From a virus: 25,551 nucleotides of DNA. The notes beneath the pieces are model-generated. The model saw only the letters and a list, made by a program, of their open reading frames with translations, made no database searches and was not told the origin of the DNA. The stretch lies in the IMG/VR virus record IMGVR_UViG_3300048929_000270, positions 1 to 25,551 of that record. One strand, given 5' to 3'. The first letter of the stretch is position 1. Every line of letters starts with the position of its first letter. The position numbers and the translations under genes are program-made. This document shows positions 1-7,681 of this stretch, one piece after another.

Positions 1-1
1 G

Positions 2-430
2 GTCGTCACGGGCGCTCAGCTCGGTATGTACACGGCTATTGCAACGGACGCCACGCACTTCGCGGTTACCGACCCCTACGGCAATGTGGTGGGTACCGCG
101 ACTGCGGGCAGCGCGTTCAGTAACCAGATTGCGTTCACGATCACCGCTGGCGGTACCGCGTTCGTCGCCGGAGACGAATTTTCGATCGAGGTCGAGGCGC
201 TCAGCGCGGTGTACGTGCCGCTGAACCCGTCGGCCAGCGATGGCTCGCAGACCGCCGCGGGCATTGCTTTCGGCTTCTACGACGCGACGACCAACGATGT
301 GCCGGGGCTGGCGGTCGTGCGCGAGTGCGAGGTGAACGGTTTCGAACTCATCTGGCCGAGCGGCGCAACCGCCGCACAGATCGCGACGGCAACCGGGCAA
401 CTCACGGCGCTCGGCATCATCACCCGCTGA
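2..430 (+). CDS. Head decoration protein, lambda gpD-like (5' partial)
   Basis: This is the C-terminal 142 residues of a protein whose frame is open to the window edge, so the true start is upstream and the ATG at 26 is internal. Motifs such as FAVTDPYGNVVG, IAFTITAGGTAFVAGDEF and ASDGSQTAAGI, together with a late EVNG-ELIW-like stretch (VNGFELIW), are those of the HDPD decoration family. Members trimerise on the expanded capsid and stabilise it against DNA pressure. The gene directly precedes the gpE-like capsid gene, the same order as lambda D-E. A hairpin with a T-run separates it from the capsid gene. The family call is recognition from sequence pattern, not a search. Confidence 0.85.
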   Translation, partial: VVTGAQLGMYTAIATDATHFAVTDPYGNVVGTATAGSAFSNQIAFTITAGGTAFVAGDEFSIEVEALSAVYVPLNPSASDGSQTAAGIAFGFYDATTNDVPGLAVVRECEVNGFELIWPSGATAAQIATATGQLTALGIITR

Positions 431-476
431 TCGCGAGCGCGATCGTCCGCAGTTACTTTTCCAGCAACAAGTCCTT

Positions 477-504
477 ATGGCCGCGCAAGCGGCCATTATT
501 TTTT
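477..504 (+). terminator. Intrinsic terminator-like hairpin upstream of the capsid gene
   Basis: A perfect 8-bp stem, ATGGCCGC/GCGGCCAT (477-484 with 489-496), has a GCAA (GNRA) tetraloop and is followed by TATTTTTT. The capsid gene's Shine-Dalgarno CTGGAG starts at 505, immediately after the T-run. It may attenuate read-through, act as an RNase-resistant 5' end for capsid mRNA, or both. Confidence 0.7.
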
Positions 505-517
505 CTGGAGCCAAATA

Positions 518-1549
518 ATGGCCAGCTTGGACGTATTCCATCAGGATCCATTCACGACCATCCAGCTGACGGCTGCGGTCGATAAATATCCTTTCCAGCC
601 GACGGGGCTCGGCGACCTCGATCTGTTCGAGCCGGAACCGATCCGCACGACCGCGCTCGCGGTCGAGCAGCGTCAGGGCAAACTCGTCATCATTCCGACG
701 TCGCCTCGCGGCGCGGAAGGCACGCAGCGCACGACCGAAAAGCGTCAGGCTCGCTATTTCGATGTACCGCGCCTGATGCACGACGACACGATTTACGCGA
801 ACGAAATCCAGAGCATCCGTCAGTTCGGTACCGAGTCGGAACTGATGCAGGTGCAAGTCGAAGTCGCGCGGCGCATGAACGGGCCGACGGGCATCCTGCG
901 CAATATCGAGTACACGTGGGAGTTCCACCGTCTCGCGGCGGTACAGGGCAAGCTGATCGATGCGGACGGCGACATTCTGTACGACTGGTTCGACGAATTC
1001 GGCATCACACCGCCGCAGCCCATTGAATTCAGTCTCGCGGCACAGACGCAGAACTCGTTGCGTCCGATCATCAACAAGATCCGACGGACAATGGCACGCA
1101 AGGCGCAGGGCTCGTTCACGCCGAACACCCGCATTTACGCACTGTGTGGCGACAACTTCTACGACGACTTTGTCAACCATACCGACGTGATCCGCACGTT
1201 CGTCAACTGGTCGGCGGCCGCCGATCTGCGTGACGACAAGCAGGGTGGTGCGTTCGACGCGTTCCCGTTCGCCGGCGTCACTTGGATGAACTATCGCGGT
1301 TCGGATGACAACGTCACGATCAAGGTGCCGGACAACGAGGTGCACTTTTTCCCCGTCGGAGCGCCGGGCATCTTCCGTGTCGCATACGCGCCGGGCGAAT
1401 CGTTCGAGTGGGTTAACACCCCGGGCAAGCCGACGTACGTGATCCCGATCTTCGATCGCGATCGCAACAGCTGGTGGAAGATGGAGGCGTATAGCTACCC
1501 GCTCCACATCTGCACCCGTCCGGAAGTGCTGCAGAAGGGCGCCGCCTGA
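518..1549 (+). CDS. Major capsid protein, lambda gpE family
   Basis: A 343-residue protein matching the Phage_cap_E family in length and character. The N-terminal region contains GDLDLFEPEPIRTTALAVEQ, the middle has the RRMNGPTGILRNIEYTWEFHR stretch typical of the family, and the C-terminal half contains APGESFEWVNTPGKP and PLHICTRPEVL. It forms the icosahedral shell (HK97 fold). It starts at ATG 518 with Shine-Dalgarno GGAG seven bases upstream. It lies directly after the decoration protein gene and two bases before the FII-like joining protein. High expression is expected, consistent with its own Shine-Dalgarno placed after a hairpin. No truncation is seen. Confidence 0.92.
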   Translation: MASLDVFHQDPFTTIQLTAAVDKYPFQPTGLGDLDLFEPEPIRTTALAVEQRQGKLVIIPTSPRGAEGTQRTTEKRQARYFDVPRLMHDDTIYANEIQSIRQFGTESELMQVQVEVARRMNGPTGILRNIEYTWEFHRLAAVQGKLIDADGDILYDWFDEFGITPPQPIEFSLAAQTQNSLRPIINKIRRTMARKAQGSFTPNTRIYALCGDNFYDDFVNHTDVIRTFVNWSAAADLRDDKQGGAFDAFPFAGVTWMNYRGSDDNVTIKVPDNEVHFFPVGAPGIFRVAYAPGESFEWVNTPGKPTYVIPIFDRDRNSWWKMEAYSYPLHICTRPEVLQKGAA

Positions 1550-1551
1550 GC

Positions 1552-1872
1552 ATGATTGACTTCGACGGGACGCTGAACGCGGCCATCAGCTCGACGCTCG
1601 GCGACGCGATCGCGCTGACTTACACGCCGCCCGCCGGTTTGGCGATTCCGATCGAGGGCGTTTTTACGCTCATCAGCGACACGCTATTCGACGAGTCCGG
1701 ATCGCCCGACGAGAACATCACGGTTGCGACGCTCGGTCTGCAGGTGTCGCAGCTGCCTGCGGTGCCGGTGAAGGGCGGCGTGGTGACTGCGGGTGACACG
1801 GCATACGCGGTCGGCAACGTTGATGAAGACGGCCTCGGCTGGGCATACCTCAAGCTGAATCTCGCGGGGTAA
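1552..1872 (+). CDS. Head-tail joining protein, lambda FII-like
   Basis: A 106-residue protein starting DFDGTLNAAIS, with a central VFTLISDTLFDESGS segment and a late DTAYAVGNVDEDGLGWAYLKL segment. This layout (a short beta-rich protein ending in a G-W-L-L pattern) is that of the FII-like head-tail attachment family, about 110-120 residues long, which completes the head and offers the docking surface for the tail. It starts two bases after the capsid stop codon. The position between capsid and tail terminator genes supports the role. The family call is from pattern and position only. Confidence 0.65.
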   Translation: MIDFDGTLNAAISSTLGDAIALTYTPPAGLAIPIEGVFTLISDTLFDESGSPDENITVATLGLQVSQLPAVPVKGGVVTAGDTAYAVGNVDEDGLGWAYLKLNLAG

Positions 1873-1876
1873 TCCC

Positions 1877-2443
1877 ATGCCGTACAGATCAACCCTTCGC
1901 GACTATGCGGTCACTGCGCTGCAGGGCTCGGCGACGCTCGCCGGGCAGAACGTGTTGCCGTCGGCCGACTGGCCGACGACTGACGCAGACTATCCGGCGA
2001 TCCTCGTGCAGTGCTATCGGGAAAAGAAGGAATCCCGTGCGAAGGGCAGCCAGATCCCCCAGTTCATCGCGACCGCCGTTCTCGAGGTGGTGGGCCGCGT
2101 GAACGCGACGGGTGGCGCTACCGGAGGGCCGTCCGTGCAGACGCTACTCGACACGTTAGAAGACCAGATTCTGTTTGCGGTCTCCACCTGCCAGCCGCTG
2201 CTGCAGGCGATCCAGCGCATCGCATGGGTCGACACGGATCAGGAAATCAGCGCGAAAGGCCAATACCACGCTGGCGAGGTGCGGATGTCCTTCGGCCTCG
2301 AGTTCCCCGTCGATATCGATCCCTACAAGCAACGTCCCGCATCACTGCCGCCCATTGCGACGCCCATCAAAGAGCTTGAGCTCAAGTTCACTGTGCCCGC
2401 CGGCACGCCTCAACCCGGGCTGGACATCGACCTGCCCCAATAG
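1877..2443 (+). CDS. Probable tail terminator / completion protein (Mu gp37 position)
   Basis: A 188-residue protein with a YPAILVQCYREKKESR segment near residue 40, then FIATAVLEVVGRV and QTLLDTLEDQI. This alternation of a conserved beta strand and amphipathic helices is typical of tail terminator proteins, which cap the tube and sheath and join tail to head. It occupies the Mu gp37 slot, just before DUF2635 and the sheath gene, and starts four bases after the FII-like gene. The C-terminal 40 residues are proline-rich (LPPIATPIKEL) and probably flexible. I recognise the slot better than the sequence, so the function is inferred mainly from synteny. Confidence 0.55.
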   Translation: MPYRSTLRDYAVTALQGSATLAGQNVLPSADWPTTDADYPAILVQCYREKKESRAKGSQIPQFIATAVLEVVGRVNATGGATGGPSVQTLLDTLEDQILFAVSTCQPLLQAIQRIAWVDTDQEISAKGQYHAGEVRMSFGLEFPVDIDPYKQRPASLPPIATPIKELELKFTVPAGTPQPGLDIDLPQ

Positions 2444-2454
2444 GAGTTACCACC

Positions 2455-2664
2455 ATGAAGGTCTACCCGGTTCCGGGTCGCACTGTGCGCGACCCGGTGA
2501 CGAACCACGTCCTTACGGTCGAGGGGCTTGAAGTCTCGGAGCACGACACGTTCTGGGCACGCTGTCTTCGCGACGAAGACGTCACGACGACGGAGCCTGT
2601 GCAACAGGAGCCAGCGGTCGAAGCTGCGCCGGCGGATCCACATGCGGAGGGTGACAAATCGTGA
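2455..2664 (+). CDS. DUF2635 protein (Mu gp38-like)
   Basis: A 69-residue protein beginning MKVYPVPGRTVRDPVTNHVL and continuing with EGLEV and FWARCLRDEDV, the signature of DUF2635 (Mu gp38). The family always sits directly before the sheath gene in Mu-type tails; its function is not established. The last 25 residues are acidic and Ala/Pro-rich, with no clear fold. The upstream sequence has a GGAG Shine-Dalgarno. Its TGA overlaps the GTG start of the sheath gene, implying translational coupling. Confidence 0.85.
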   Translation: MKVYPVPGRTVRDPVTNHVLTVEGLEVSEHDTFWARCLRDEDVTTTEPVQQEPAVEAAPADPHAEGDKS

Positions 2665-4154
2665 GCACGATTCCTTTCCAGCAGATCCCCAGCAATCTGC
2701 GCGTACCGTTCTTCTTCGCCGAGATCAATAATCAGAACGCGAACACCGCGACGCAGCAGCAACGCGCGTTGCTCATCGGCCCGATGATCAGCACCGGCTC
2801 GGGCGCGGGTACCGCGACGCCGGGCCAGCCCCTCATCTCGCAGGGGCCGACCGACGCCATTGCGAAGTGTGGCGCGGGCTCGATCCTCGCGATCATGACG
2901 CAGGCCTACAGGAACAACGACTCGTTCGGTGAGTTGTGGTACCTGCCTCTCGCGGACGACCCAAGCGCTGTCGCTGCAACCGGGTCGATTGCGTTTACCG
3001 CTGCGCCTACGGCGACGGGTGTCATTTATCTGTACATCGGCGGTCAGCGCATCACGGTGACAGTCACCTCGACCATGACGACAGCGAACATCGCGACGGC
3101 GGTGGCCGCAGCGATTAACGCGATTAGCACATTGCCTGTGACTGCGACCGCGACGACGACCACGGTCACGCTGACGTCGAAAAATAAATGCATCGCGGCC
3201 AACGATATCGACATCCGGATGAACTATGGCGGCGTGCGCGCCGGCGAATCGACGCCGGCCGGGCTGACATACACCATCACCGCGATGGCCAACGGTGCGG
3301 TGAACCCTGCACTGACCACGGCTCTCTCGAATCTGGCAGACGTCCCGTTCGACTTCATCGCGTGTGCCTATACCGATTCGACATCGATGACGGCGCTGAC
3401 GACGTTCCTGAACTTCACCACGGGCCGGTGGAGCTGGCAGCAGATGATCTATGGACACGTGTTCTACGCGTACCGGGGAACGTATGGCTCGCTGACCACG
3501 TTTGGCCTCACACTCAACGATCCGAATTCGTCAGTGCTGGGCTTCAATGATTCGCCGACCACGGCATGGGAATGGGCCGCCGCCTATTGCGCGCAGGCCG
3601 CGGTGGGCATGCGCGCGAACCCCGGTGTGCCATTGCAGACGGTCGCACTGACGGGGATTCTTGCGCCGCCTATCCAGTCCAGGTTTGTGCTCTCACAGCG
3701 CAACTCGCTGCTCTTCGACGGGATCTCGACGTACACGGTTGATACCGCCGGAGTGGTGCACCTCGACGGCACGATCACGACCTATCAGACGAACGCTCTC
3801 AATCAGCCCGATAACAGCTACCTGCAGGTCAACACGATGTACCTGATCATGGCTGTGATCCGCGCGCTGCAAACGATCGTGACGTCGAAGTACTCGCGCA
3901 TGGCACTCGCCGCGAACGGAACTCTGTTTGCACCGGGCGCCCCGATCATCACGCCAAATGACATTCGCGCTGACCTTATTGCGAACTATGGCGAGCTCGA
4001 GTACGACGGGCTTGTGCAAGATTCGCAGGTCTTCGCGCAGGGGCTGATCGTGCAGCAAAACACCGGCAACCCGAACCGCGTCGACGTCGGCTATGACCCG
4101 ACGCTTATCAACCAGCTGAACATCCTCGCACTGCTGTTCCAGTTCATGCTGTGA
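2661..4154 (+). CDS. Contractile tail sheath protein (Mu gpL family)
   Basis: A 497-residue protein of the usual length for Mu gpL-type sheaths. The N-terminus has IPFQQIPSNLRVPFFFAEI and the middle carries ITVTVTSTMTTANIATAVAAAI, a small beta domain often seen inserted in these sheaths. The C-terminal half includes VGMRANPGVPLQTVALTG, an LFDGISTYTVDTAG segment and a terminal QLNILALLFQFML. It polymerises around the tail tube and contracts to drive the tube into the cell. The start is GTG 2661, chosen because it follows GGAGG at 2646-2650 and overlaps the upstream stop. The gene is followed by a hairpin and then the tube gene, as in Mu. Confidence 0.92.
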   Translation: MSTIPFQQIPSNLRVPFFFAEINNQNANTATQQQRALLIGPMISTGSGAGTATPGQPLISQGPTDAIAKCGAGSILAIMTQAYRNNDSFGELWYLPLADDPSAVAATGSIAFTAAPTATGVIYLYIGGQRITVTVTSTMTTANIATAVAAAINAISTLPVTATATTTTVTLTSKNKCIAANDIDIRMNYGGVRAGESTPAGLTYTITAMANGAVNPALTTALSNLADVPFDFIACAYTDSTSMTALTTFLNFTTGRWSWQQMIYGHVFYAYRGTYGSLTTFGLTLNDPNSSVLGFNDSPTTAWEWAAAYCAQAAVGMRANPGVPLQTVALTGILAPPIQSRFVLSQRNSLLFDGISTYTVDTAGVVHLDGTITTYQTNALNQPDNSYLQVNTMYLIMAVIRALQTIVTSKYSRMALAANGTLFAPGAPIITPNDIRADLIANYGELEYDGLVQDSQVFAQGLIVQQNTGNPNRVDVGYDPTLINQLNILALLFQFML

Positions 4155-4176
4155 ACGCGGTTGGTGGTTAGTCACA

Positions 4177-4202
4177 GGCGGCTTTGGTCGCCATCATTTT
4201 TT
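4177..4202 (+). terminator. Intrinsic terminator-like hairpin between sheath and tube genes
   Basis: GGCGGC (4177-4182) pairs with GTCGCC (4187-4192) through one G-U pair, with a TTTG loop and then ATCATTTTTT. The tube gene's AGGAG follows at 4204-4208. Same layout as the hairpin before the capsid gene. Confidence 0.6.
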
Positions 4203-4213
4203 CAGGAGTCTAA

Positions 4214-4588
4214 ATGGCCGACACATCCAACCGCCTCGCCGGGATTGCGACCATCAAGGTCGACGGCGTGCAGTACATGCTCGAGGGCAAGCTCGAGTAC
4301 AGCAGCCCGTTGGTGGTACGCGAGACGAAGACCGGTCAGGACACGGTTCACGGCTACGGTGAAAAGCCGGTGGCGCCGTATATCGCCGGCACGTTCCGCG
4401 ACAACGGCGGCATTAACGTGCAGTCGCTGAACGGCATCACCAACAGCACGATTTCGTGTCAGCTCGCCAACGGCAAGCTCGTGATCGGCCGCAACATGTG
4501 GCAGGTCGGCGAGCTGAAGGTCGATACGGAAGAGGGCACGTTCGATATCCGCTTCGAGGGCCTGCAAGGCGCCGTGACGGAAAACTAA
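4214..4588 (+). CDS. Tail tube protein (Mu gpM family)
   Basis: A 124-residue protein of the phage tail tube family. Recognisable segments are NRLAGIATIKVDGVQY, the KTGQDTVHGYGEKPVAPYI loop and CQLANGKLVIGRNMWQVGEL. Subunits stack as hexameric rings to form the conduit for DNA. Length matches Mu gpM and relatives. It starts at ATG 4214 with AGGAG five bases upstream. It follows the sheath gene after a hairpin and T-run, and is 13 bases before the chaperone gene, the canonical order. Confidence 0.92.
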   Translation: MADTSNRLAGIATIKVDGVQYMLEGKLEYSSPLVVRETKTGQDTVHGYGEKPVAPYIAGTFRDNGGINVQSLNGITNSTISCQLANGKLVIGRNMWQVGELKVDTEEGTFDIRFEGLQGAVTEN

Positions 4589-4601
4589 GGAGACACGCCG
4601 C

Positions 4602-4958
4602 ATGAGCGAAACCAAGTCGCGCGAGATCCCCGATTTCGCGAAGATGAAGCCGGAAGAGTTGCCCGATACGTTCGTACATGAACTCTTCAAACCGATCCAG
4701 TTCGGCAAGGGCGATAACACCGAAATCCACACCATGCTCGAGCTGCGCGAACCAGACATCGACGAGATCGACAAGTTCGTGAAGAACGTCAGAAGCAAAG
4801 GCGAGATTGAGGCTCTGAAGTTCTTCATTGCGCAGGTCGCTGACAAGCCATTCGTGCTGATAGGAAAGATGGGTGCGCGCGACATGATGGTCGCCCAGGA
4901 ATACCTGACGGCTTTTATGCGCGGCTCCCAGAAGACTGGCGATACATCGCCAGAGTGA
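4602..4958 (+). CDS. Tail assembly chaperone (Mu gp41-like)
   Basis: A 118-residue acidic protein with an N-terminal FVHELFKPIQFGKGDNTEIH stretch and a helical LELREPDIDEIDKFVKN stretch. It lies between tube and tape measure genes, where contractile and long-tailed phages encode a chaperone that coats the tape measure during assembly. An overlapping -1 frame encodes a typical chaperone extension, so this product is probably the short form of a two-protein frameshift pair. Shine-Dalgarno AAGGAG lies upstream of ATG 4602. Confidence 0.75.
   Translation: MSETKSREIPDFAKMKPEELPDTFVHELFKPIQFGKGDNTEIHTMLELREPDIDEIDKFVKNVRSKGEIEALKFFIAQVADKPFVLIGKMGARDMMVAQEYLTAFMRGSQKTGDTSPE
4911..4919 (+). other. 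Candidate -1 ribosomal frameshift site
   Basis: In the chaperone frame the codons are GCT TTT ATG. After decoding TTT at 4914-4916, the ribosome can re-pair one base back on TTT at 4913-4915 and continue with TAT GCG CGG CTC CCA GAA GAC TGG. The joined protein would read AFYARLPEDWRYIARV. A-site re-pairing is poor, so this is not a classic X-XXY-YYZ heptamer. It is the only homopolymeric run I see in the last part of the overlap. Confidence 0.45.
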
Positions 4959-5086
4959 CCTCGCGGTTCTATCGCTGGGGGCCGCGCGACGCGTGGTCGA
5001 TGACCTGGACCGAGCTGAGTCACTGGATCGCCGACGCAGTGCGCATGATCGAGGAAGAACGGAAGGCGATACAAAATGGCAAATAA
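4916..5086 (+). CDS. -1 frameshift extension of the tail assembly chaperone
   Basis: This frame is open across the end of the chaperone gene and continues past its stop to TAA at 5084-5086, overlapping the tape measure start by 11 bases. It encodes PEDWRYIARVTSRFYRWGPR, then WSMTWTELSHWIADAVRMI, a short aromatic domain like the GpE/G-T type extensions of tail chaperones. In such pairs a minority fusion product binds tape measure while the short form predominates. The match begins at the Trp at 4937, upstream of the chaperone stop, so a frameshift fits better than independent initiation. A GTG at 4955 overlapping the stop (GTGA) is the alternative start. Too short for ordinary gene callers. 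Confidence 0.65.
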   Translation, partial: YARLPEDWRYIARVTSRFYRWGPRDAWSMTWTELSHWIADAVRMIEEERKAIQNGK

Positions 5087-6890
5087 GCTGAATATCGTCA
5101 TCACCGCGATCGATAACGCGACGAAGACCATCAACAAGGTCAACCGTCAATTCGCGAACGCGATGATGCCGGTTACCCGCTTGAGTCGCTCGATTGGAAA
5201 TCTCGCCAAGGCGTCTGGCGTGACGAAGCTCGCCCAGGGGTTCGTGCGAGTCGGCAAAGCCGCCGCCGGCGTCGCCGAACAGGTCGCGAAGATCTTCGCG
5301 CCGCTCGCTGCGATCGTCGGTGTCGGCTCGATCGCCGGCGTGATCGCACTTGCGACCGAATGGGGCAAGCTCGCGATGACCGTGACCAATGCGGCCGCGA
5401 ACATCGGCATGTCTGCGAGCGAGCTCATGGGGCTGCAAAGCACTGCGCGGCTCGCCGGCGTGAGCGCACAGGAGCTGACATCGAGCCTGACGTCGCTCGG
5501 CAGCACGATGGAGGACGCGCTTTACGGACGCAATCAGGGCGCGCTGATGCTGATGAATCGGCTTGGCATCAGCATGCATCGGTTGAAGAACGGTTCGGTC
5601 GACACCGAGCGCGCGATGAAGGATCTGGCTGGCGTTATGCAGCGCCCGGGGATCAACGGTAATGCGCAGGTGCAAAGCCTGATCGCGAACACGTTCGGCG
5701 TCGGGGCGCTCCTGCCGCTGCTGCGCAAGGGGCCGCAGGCGATCGACGAGTACCAGAAGAAGGTGCGCGAGCTCGGCGGCGAAATGAGTGGTCCGGCGAT
5801 CGCCGCGGCCACCGAATTCGAGTATCACCTGCTGACATTGCAGACGGCCGTGGGCGGCCTGAAGAACTCGATCGGCGCCGCGCTGATCCCGGTGCTGCAG
5901 CCGCTCATTGACCAACTCACCGAGTGGATTTCGAAGAACCGCGAGCTGATCGCGACGAAAGTCGCTGAATATGCTCAGAAGATCGCGGACTGGGTGAAAA
6001 CGATCGACTTCAAGAAACTCGGCGACGATATCTCGAAGGCGATCAGCGGCGTGTCCGCTTTCGTCGACTCTATCGGAGGATGGCAGGTTGCCTTGGCCGG
6101 CATTCTCGCGATCATGGGGGCGCCCCTCCTTGGCGCGATCGCGCAGCTGAGCACCGCGCTCATCAGCCTGGGCGCGATTGTCTGGGCAAATCCGATTCTC
6201 GCGGCCCTCGGCACGATCGGCTTCCTGTCGTACGAGATCTACAAGCACTGGAACGACATCGGCGTGTCGATGGCCAACGCGACTCCGCCAGCGTTTGGCG
6301 ACGGCACCGGTGGGAACGGCAATGGTCAGCCGGTCGGTGGTTGGGGCAAGGTCGGCGATTTCTTCGGGTGGAACAAGACGCCGCCGGCAGGTAGCGCGCC
6401 GCTCGGGATTCGCAGCAACAACCCGCTGAATATGACGGCGAACGGCGCCGAGCGCATGTATGCAGATCCGACCCAGGGTATTGCCGCCGCGGTGGCGAAC
6501 CTCGAGCGGAACTATCGCGGCCTGACCATCGCCCAGATTCAGGACAAGTGGACGGGCGGCGCGCGCACGGGCAACACGCCACAGCAGATCGCCAACTACA
6601 CGAAGATCATGTCAGCGGCGACCGGCATGCAGGCGAGCGCGGTGCCTGATCTGAACGACCCGCGTGTCGTCTCGTCGCTGATGACCGGCATGATCCGCGC
6701 GGAGAACGGCCAGCAACCCTACACGCCAGCGCAGCTAGGCGCGGGCACCGTGGCGGGCATGCAGCAGGTCGGCGTTGATCTGCATGTGCATGGCCTCCCG
6801 GCGGGCGCGACCGCCACCGCTACGCCTCGCGATGCGTCGCAGGGCCCCGCGCGCGTCGCGTTCTCGATGCCAATGGGAAGCACACCGTGA
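5076..6890 (+). CDS. Tail tape measure protein with C-terminal lysozyme-like domain
   Basis: A 604-residue protein. The N-terminal 330 residues are helical (AIDNATKTINKVNRQFANAM onward), then residues 334-396 form a long hydrophobic region (GILAIMGAPLLGAIAQLSTA). A Gly-rich linker follows, and from residue 444 comes GIRSNNPLNM, the start motif of virion peptidoglycan-degrading domains, running to about residue 553. Tape measure length sets tail length. At about 0.15 nm per residue this predicts a short tail near 90 nm, a family rule rather than a measurement. The lysozyme domain probably opens the cell wall during DNA entry. It starts 11 bases before the chaperone extension ends and overlaps gpN by four bases. 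Confidence 0.88.
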   Translation: MANKLNIVITAIDNATKTINKVNRQFANAMMPVTRLSRSIGNLAKASGVTKLAQGFVRVGKAAAGVAEQVAKIFAPLAAIVGVGSIAGVIALATEWGKLAMTVTNAAANIGMSASELMGLQSTARLAGVSAQELTSSLTSLGSTMEDALYGRNQGALMLMNRLGISMHRLKNGSVDTERAMKDLAGVMQRPGINGNAQVQSLIANTFGVGALLPLLRKGPQAIDEYQKKVRELGGEMSGPAIAAATEFEYHLLTLQTAVGGLKNSIGAALIPVLQPLIDQLTEWISKNRELIATKVAEYAQKIADWVKTIDFKKLGDDISKAISGVSAFVDSIGGWQVALAGILAIMGAPLLGAIAQLSTALISLGAIVWANPILAALGTIGFLSYEIYKHWNDIGVSMANATPPAFGDGTGGNGNGQPVGGWGKVGDFFGWNKTPPAGSAPLGIRSNNPLNMTANGAERMYADPTQGIAAAVANLERNYRGLTIAQIQDKWTGGARTGNTPQQIANYTKIMSAATGMQASAVPDLNDPRVVSSLMTGMIRAENGQQPYTPAQLGAGTVAGMQQVGVDLHVHGLPAGATATATPRDASQGPARVAFSMPMGSTP

Positions 6891-7681
6891 GCTACTGGAC
6901 AGAGCTGCAACAGGCGAGCTTTAACGGTGTGCCGTTCGGCGTCAGCGTCGAAGGCGGAAAGTTTGGGCGCCGGTGGGCGAAGCACGAATATGCCTTCCGC
7001 GATGATCCTTGGATGGAAGACACTGGGCGCCGAATTCGCGAACATCCGATCGTTGGCTTTCTGCTCGAGAACGACCAGGTCTACGGTGGCGGCCCGGTCA
7101 TTGAGCAGAAGCAGCAGATGAAGACGGCCGTCGAGACACCCGGGCTAGGGCAGCTGATTCATCCGACGCTGGGTGTGCTGCAGGTCGCCTGCACGAATTG
7201 CGAGTTCGTCGCGCGGTGGGACGAGGGCCTCCTCTACGAGGTGCACTTCGAATTCGTCGAGAGCGGACTGCAGCAGTTCCCGGGCGTAAGTACCTCGACG
7301 TTGAACGCCGTGATGTCAGCTGCGGGCGCGGCTGATTCTGCTGCGTCGAGTGACTTCGTCACGCGTGCCGAGGGTGCGTTGAAGCAGGGCGCTGCTGTCG
7401 TAAAGATGGCCACGCAGACGGCCGCAGCGTGGGCCACGCAAGCGCAAGGGCTCGCCAATGACGCACGGAACGTCTTCAAGTTCGTGTACGGCCTGCAGGG
7501 ACCGTACGGCCGCTATTTCGGCGGCCGCCTGAATGGTTTCAATCCGAGCTCCGCGCTGCAAACCGTGCAGCAGGCAAACATCAGCGTGACGTCGCTGCTT
7601 GCGCAGGGGACCGTGCTGCGCGCGACGGTCGCGAACGCGGGCACTTCTCTTACCACCCTCTCAGGCGAACTGGGCATATGA
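6887..7681 (+). CDS. DNA circularisation protein gpN, N-terminal half
   Basis: A 264-residue protein with the N-terminal domain of the Mu gpN family: LQQASFNGVPFGV, the RRWAKHEYAFRDDPWMEDTG region and HPTLGVLQVACTNCEF. The family sits at the tip region of Mu-type tails as part of the baseplate hub; the circularisation label is historical. Relatives are usually one protein of about 450 residues. Here the coding is interrupted after residue 264 and the missing C-terminal part is encoded by the next gene. The stop overlaps the next start (ATATGA), so the two are translationally coupled rather than separated by a decayed gap. Confidence 0.85.
   Translation: MSYWTELQQASFNGVPFGVSVEGGKFGRRWAKHEYAFRDDPWMEDTGRRIREHPIVGFLLENDQVYGGGPVIEQKQQMKTAVETPGLGQLIHPTLGVLQVACTNCEFVARWDEGLLYEVHFEFVESGLQQFPGVSTSTLNAVMSAAGAADSAASSDFVTRAEGALKQGAAVVKMATQTAAAWATQAQGLANDARNVFKFVYGLQGPYGRYFGGRLNGFNPSSALQTVQQANISVTSLLAQGTVLRATVANAGTSLTTLSGELGI

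Noticed and set aside
2463-4154. Long minus-strand ORFs opposite the sheath region and DUF2635
   Set aside because: Arg/His-rich, low-plausibility proteins antisense to well-recognised tail genes; typical shadow frames in GC-rich DNA.
4437-6248. 603-residue minus-strand ORF opposite chaperone and tape measure
   Set aside because: Composition dominated by Arg, Asp and His with no domain pattern; it is the antisense of a clear tape measure gene.
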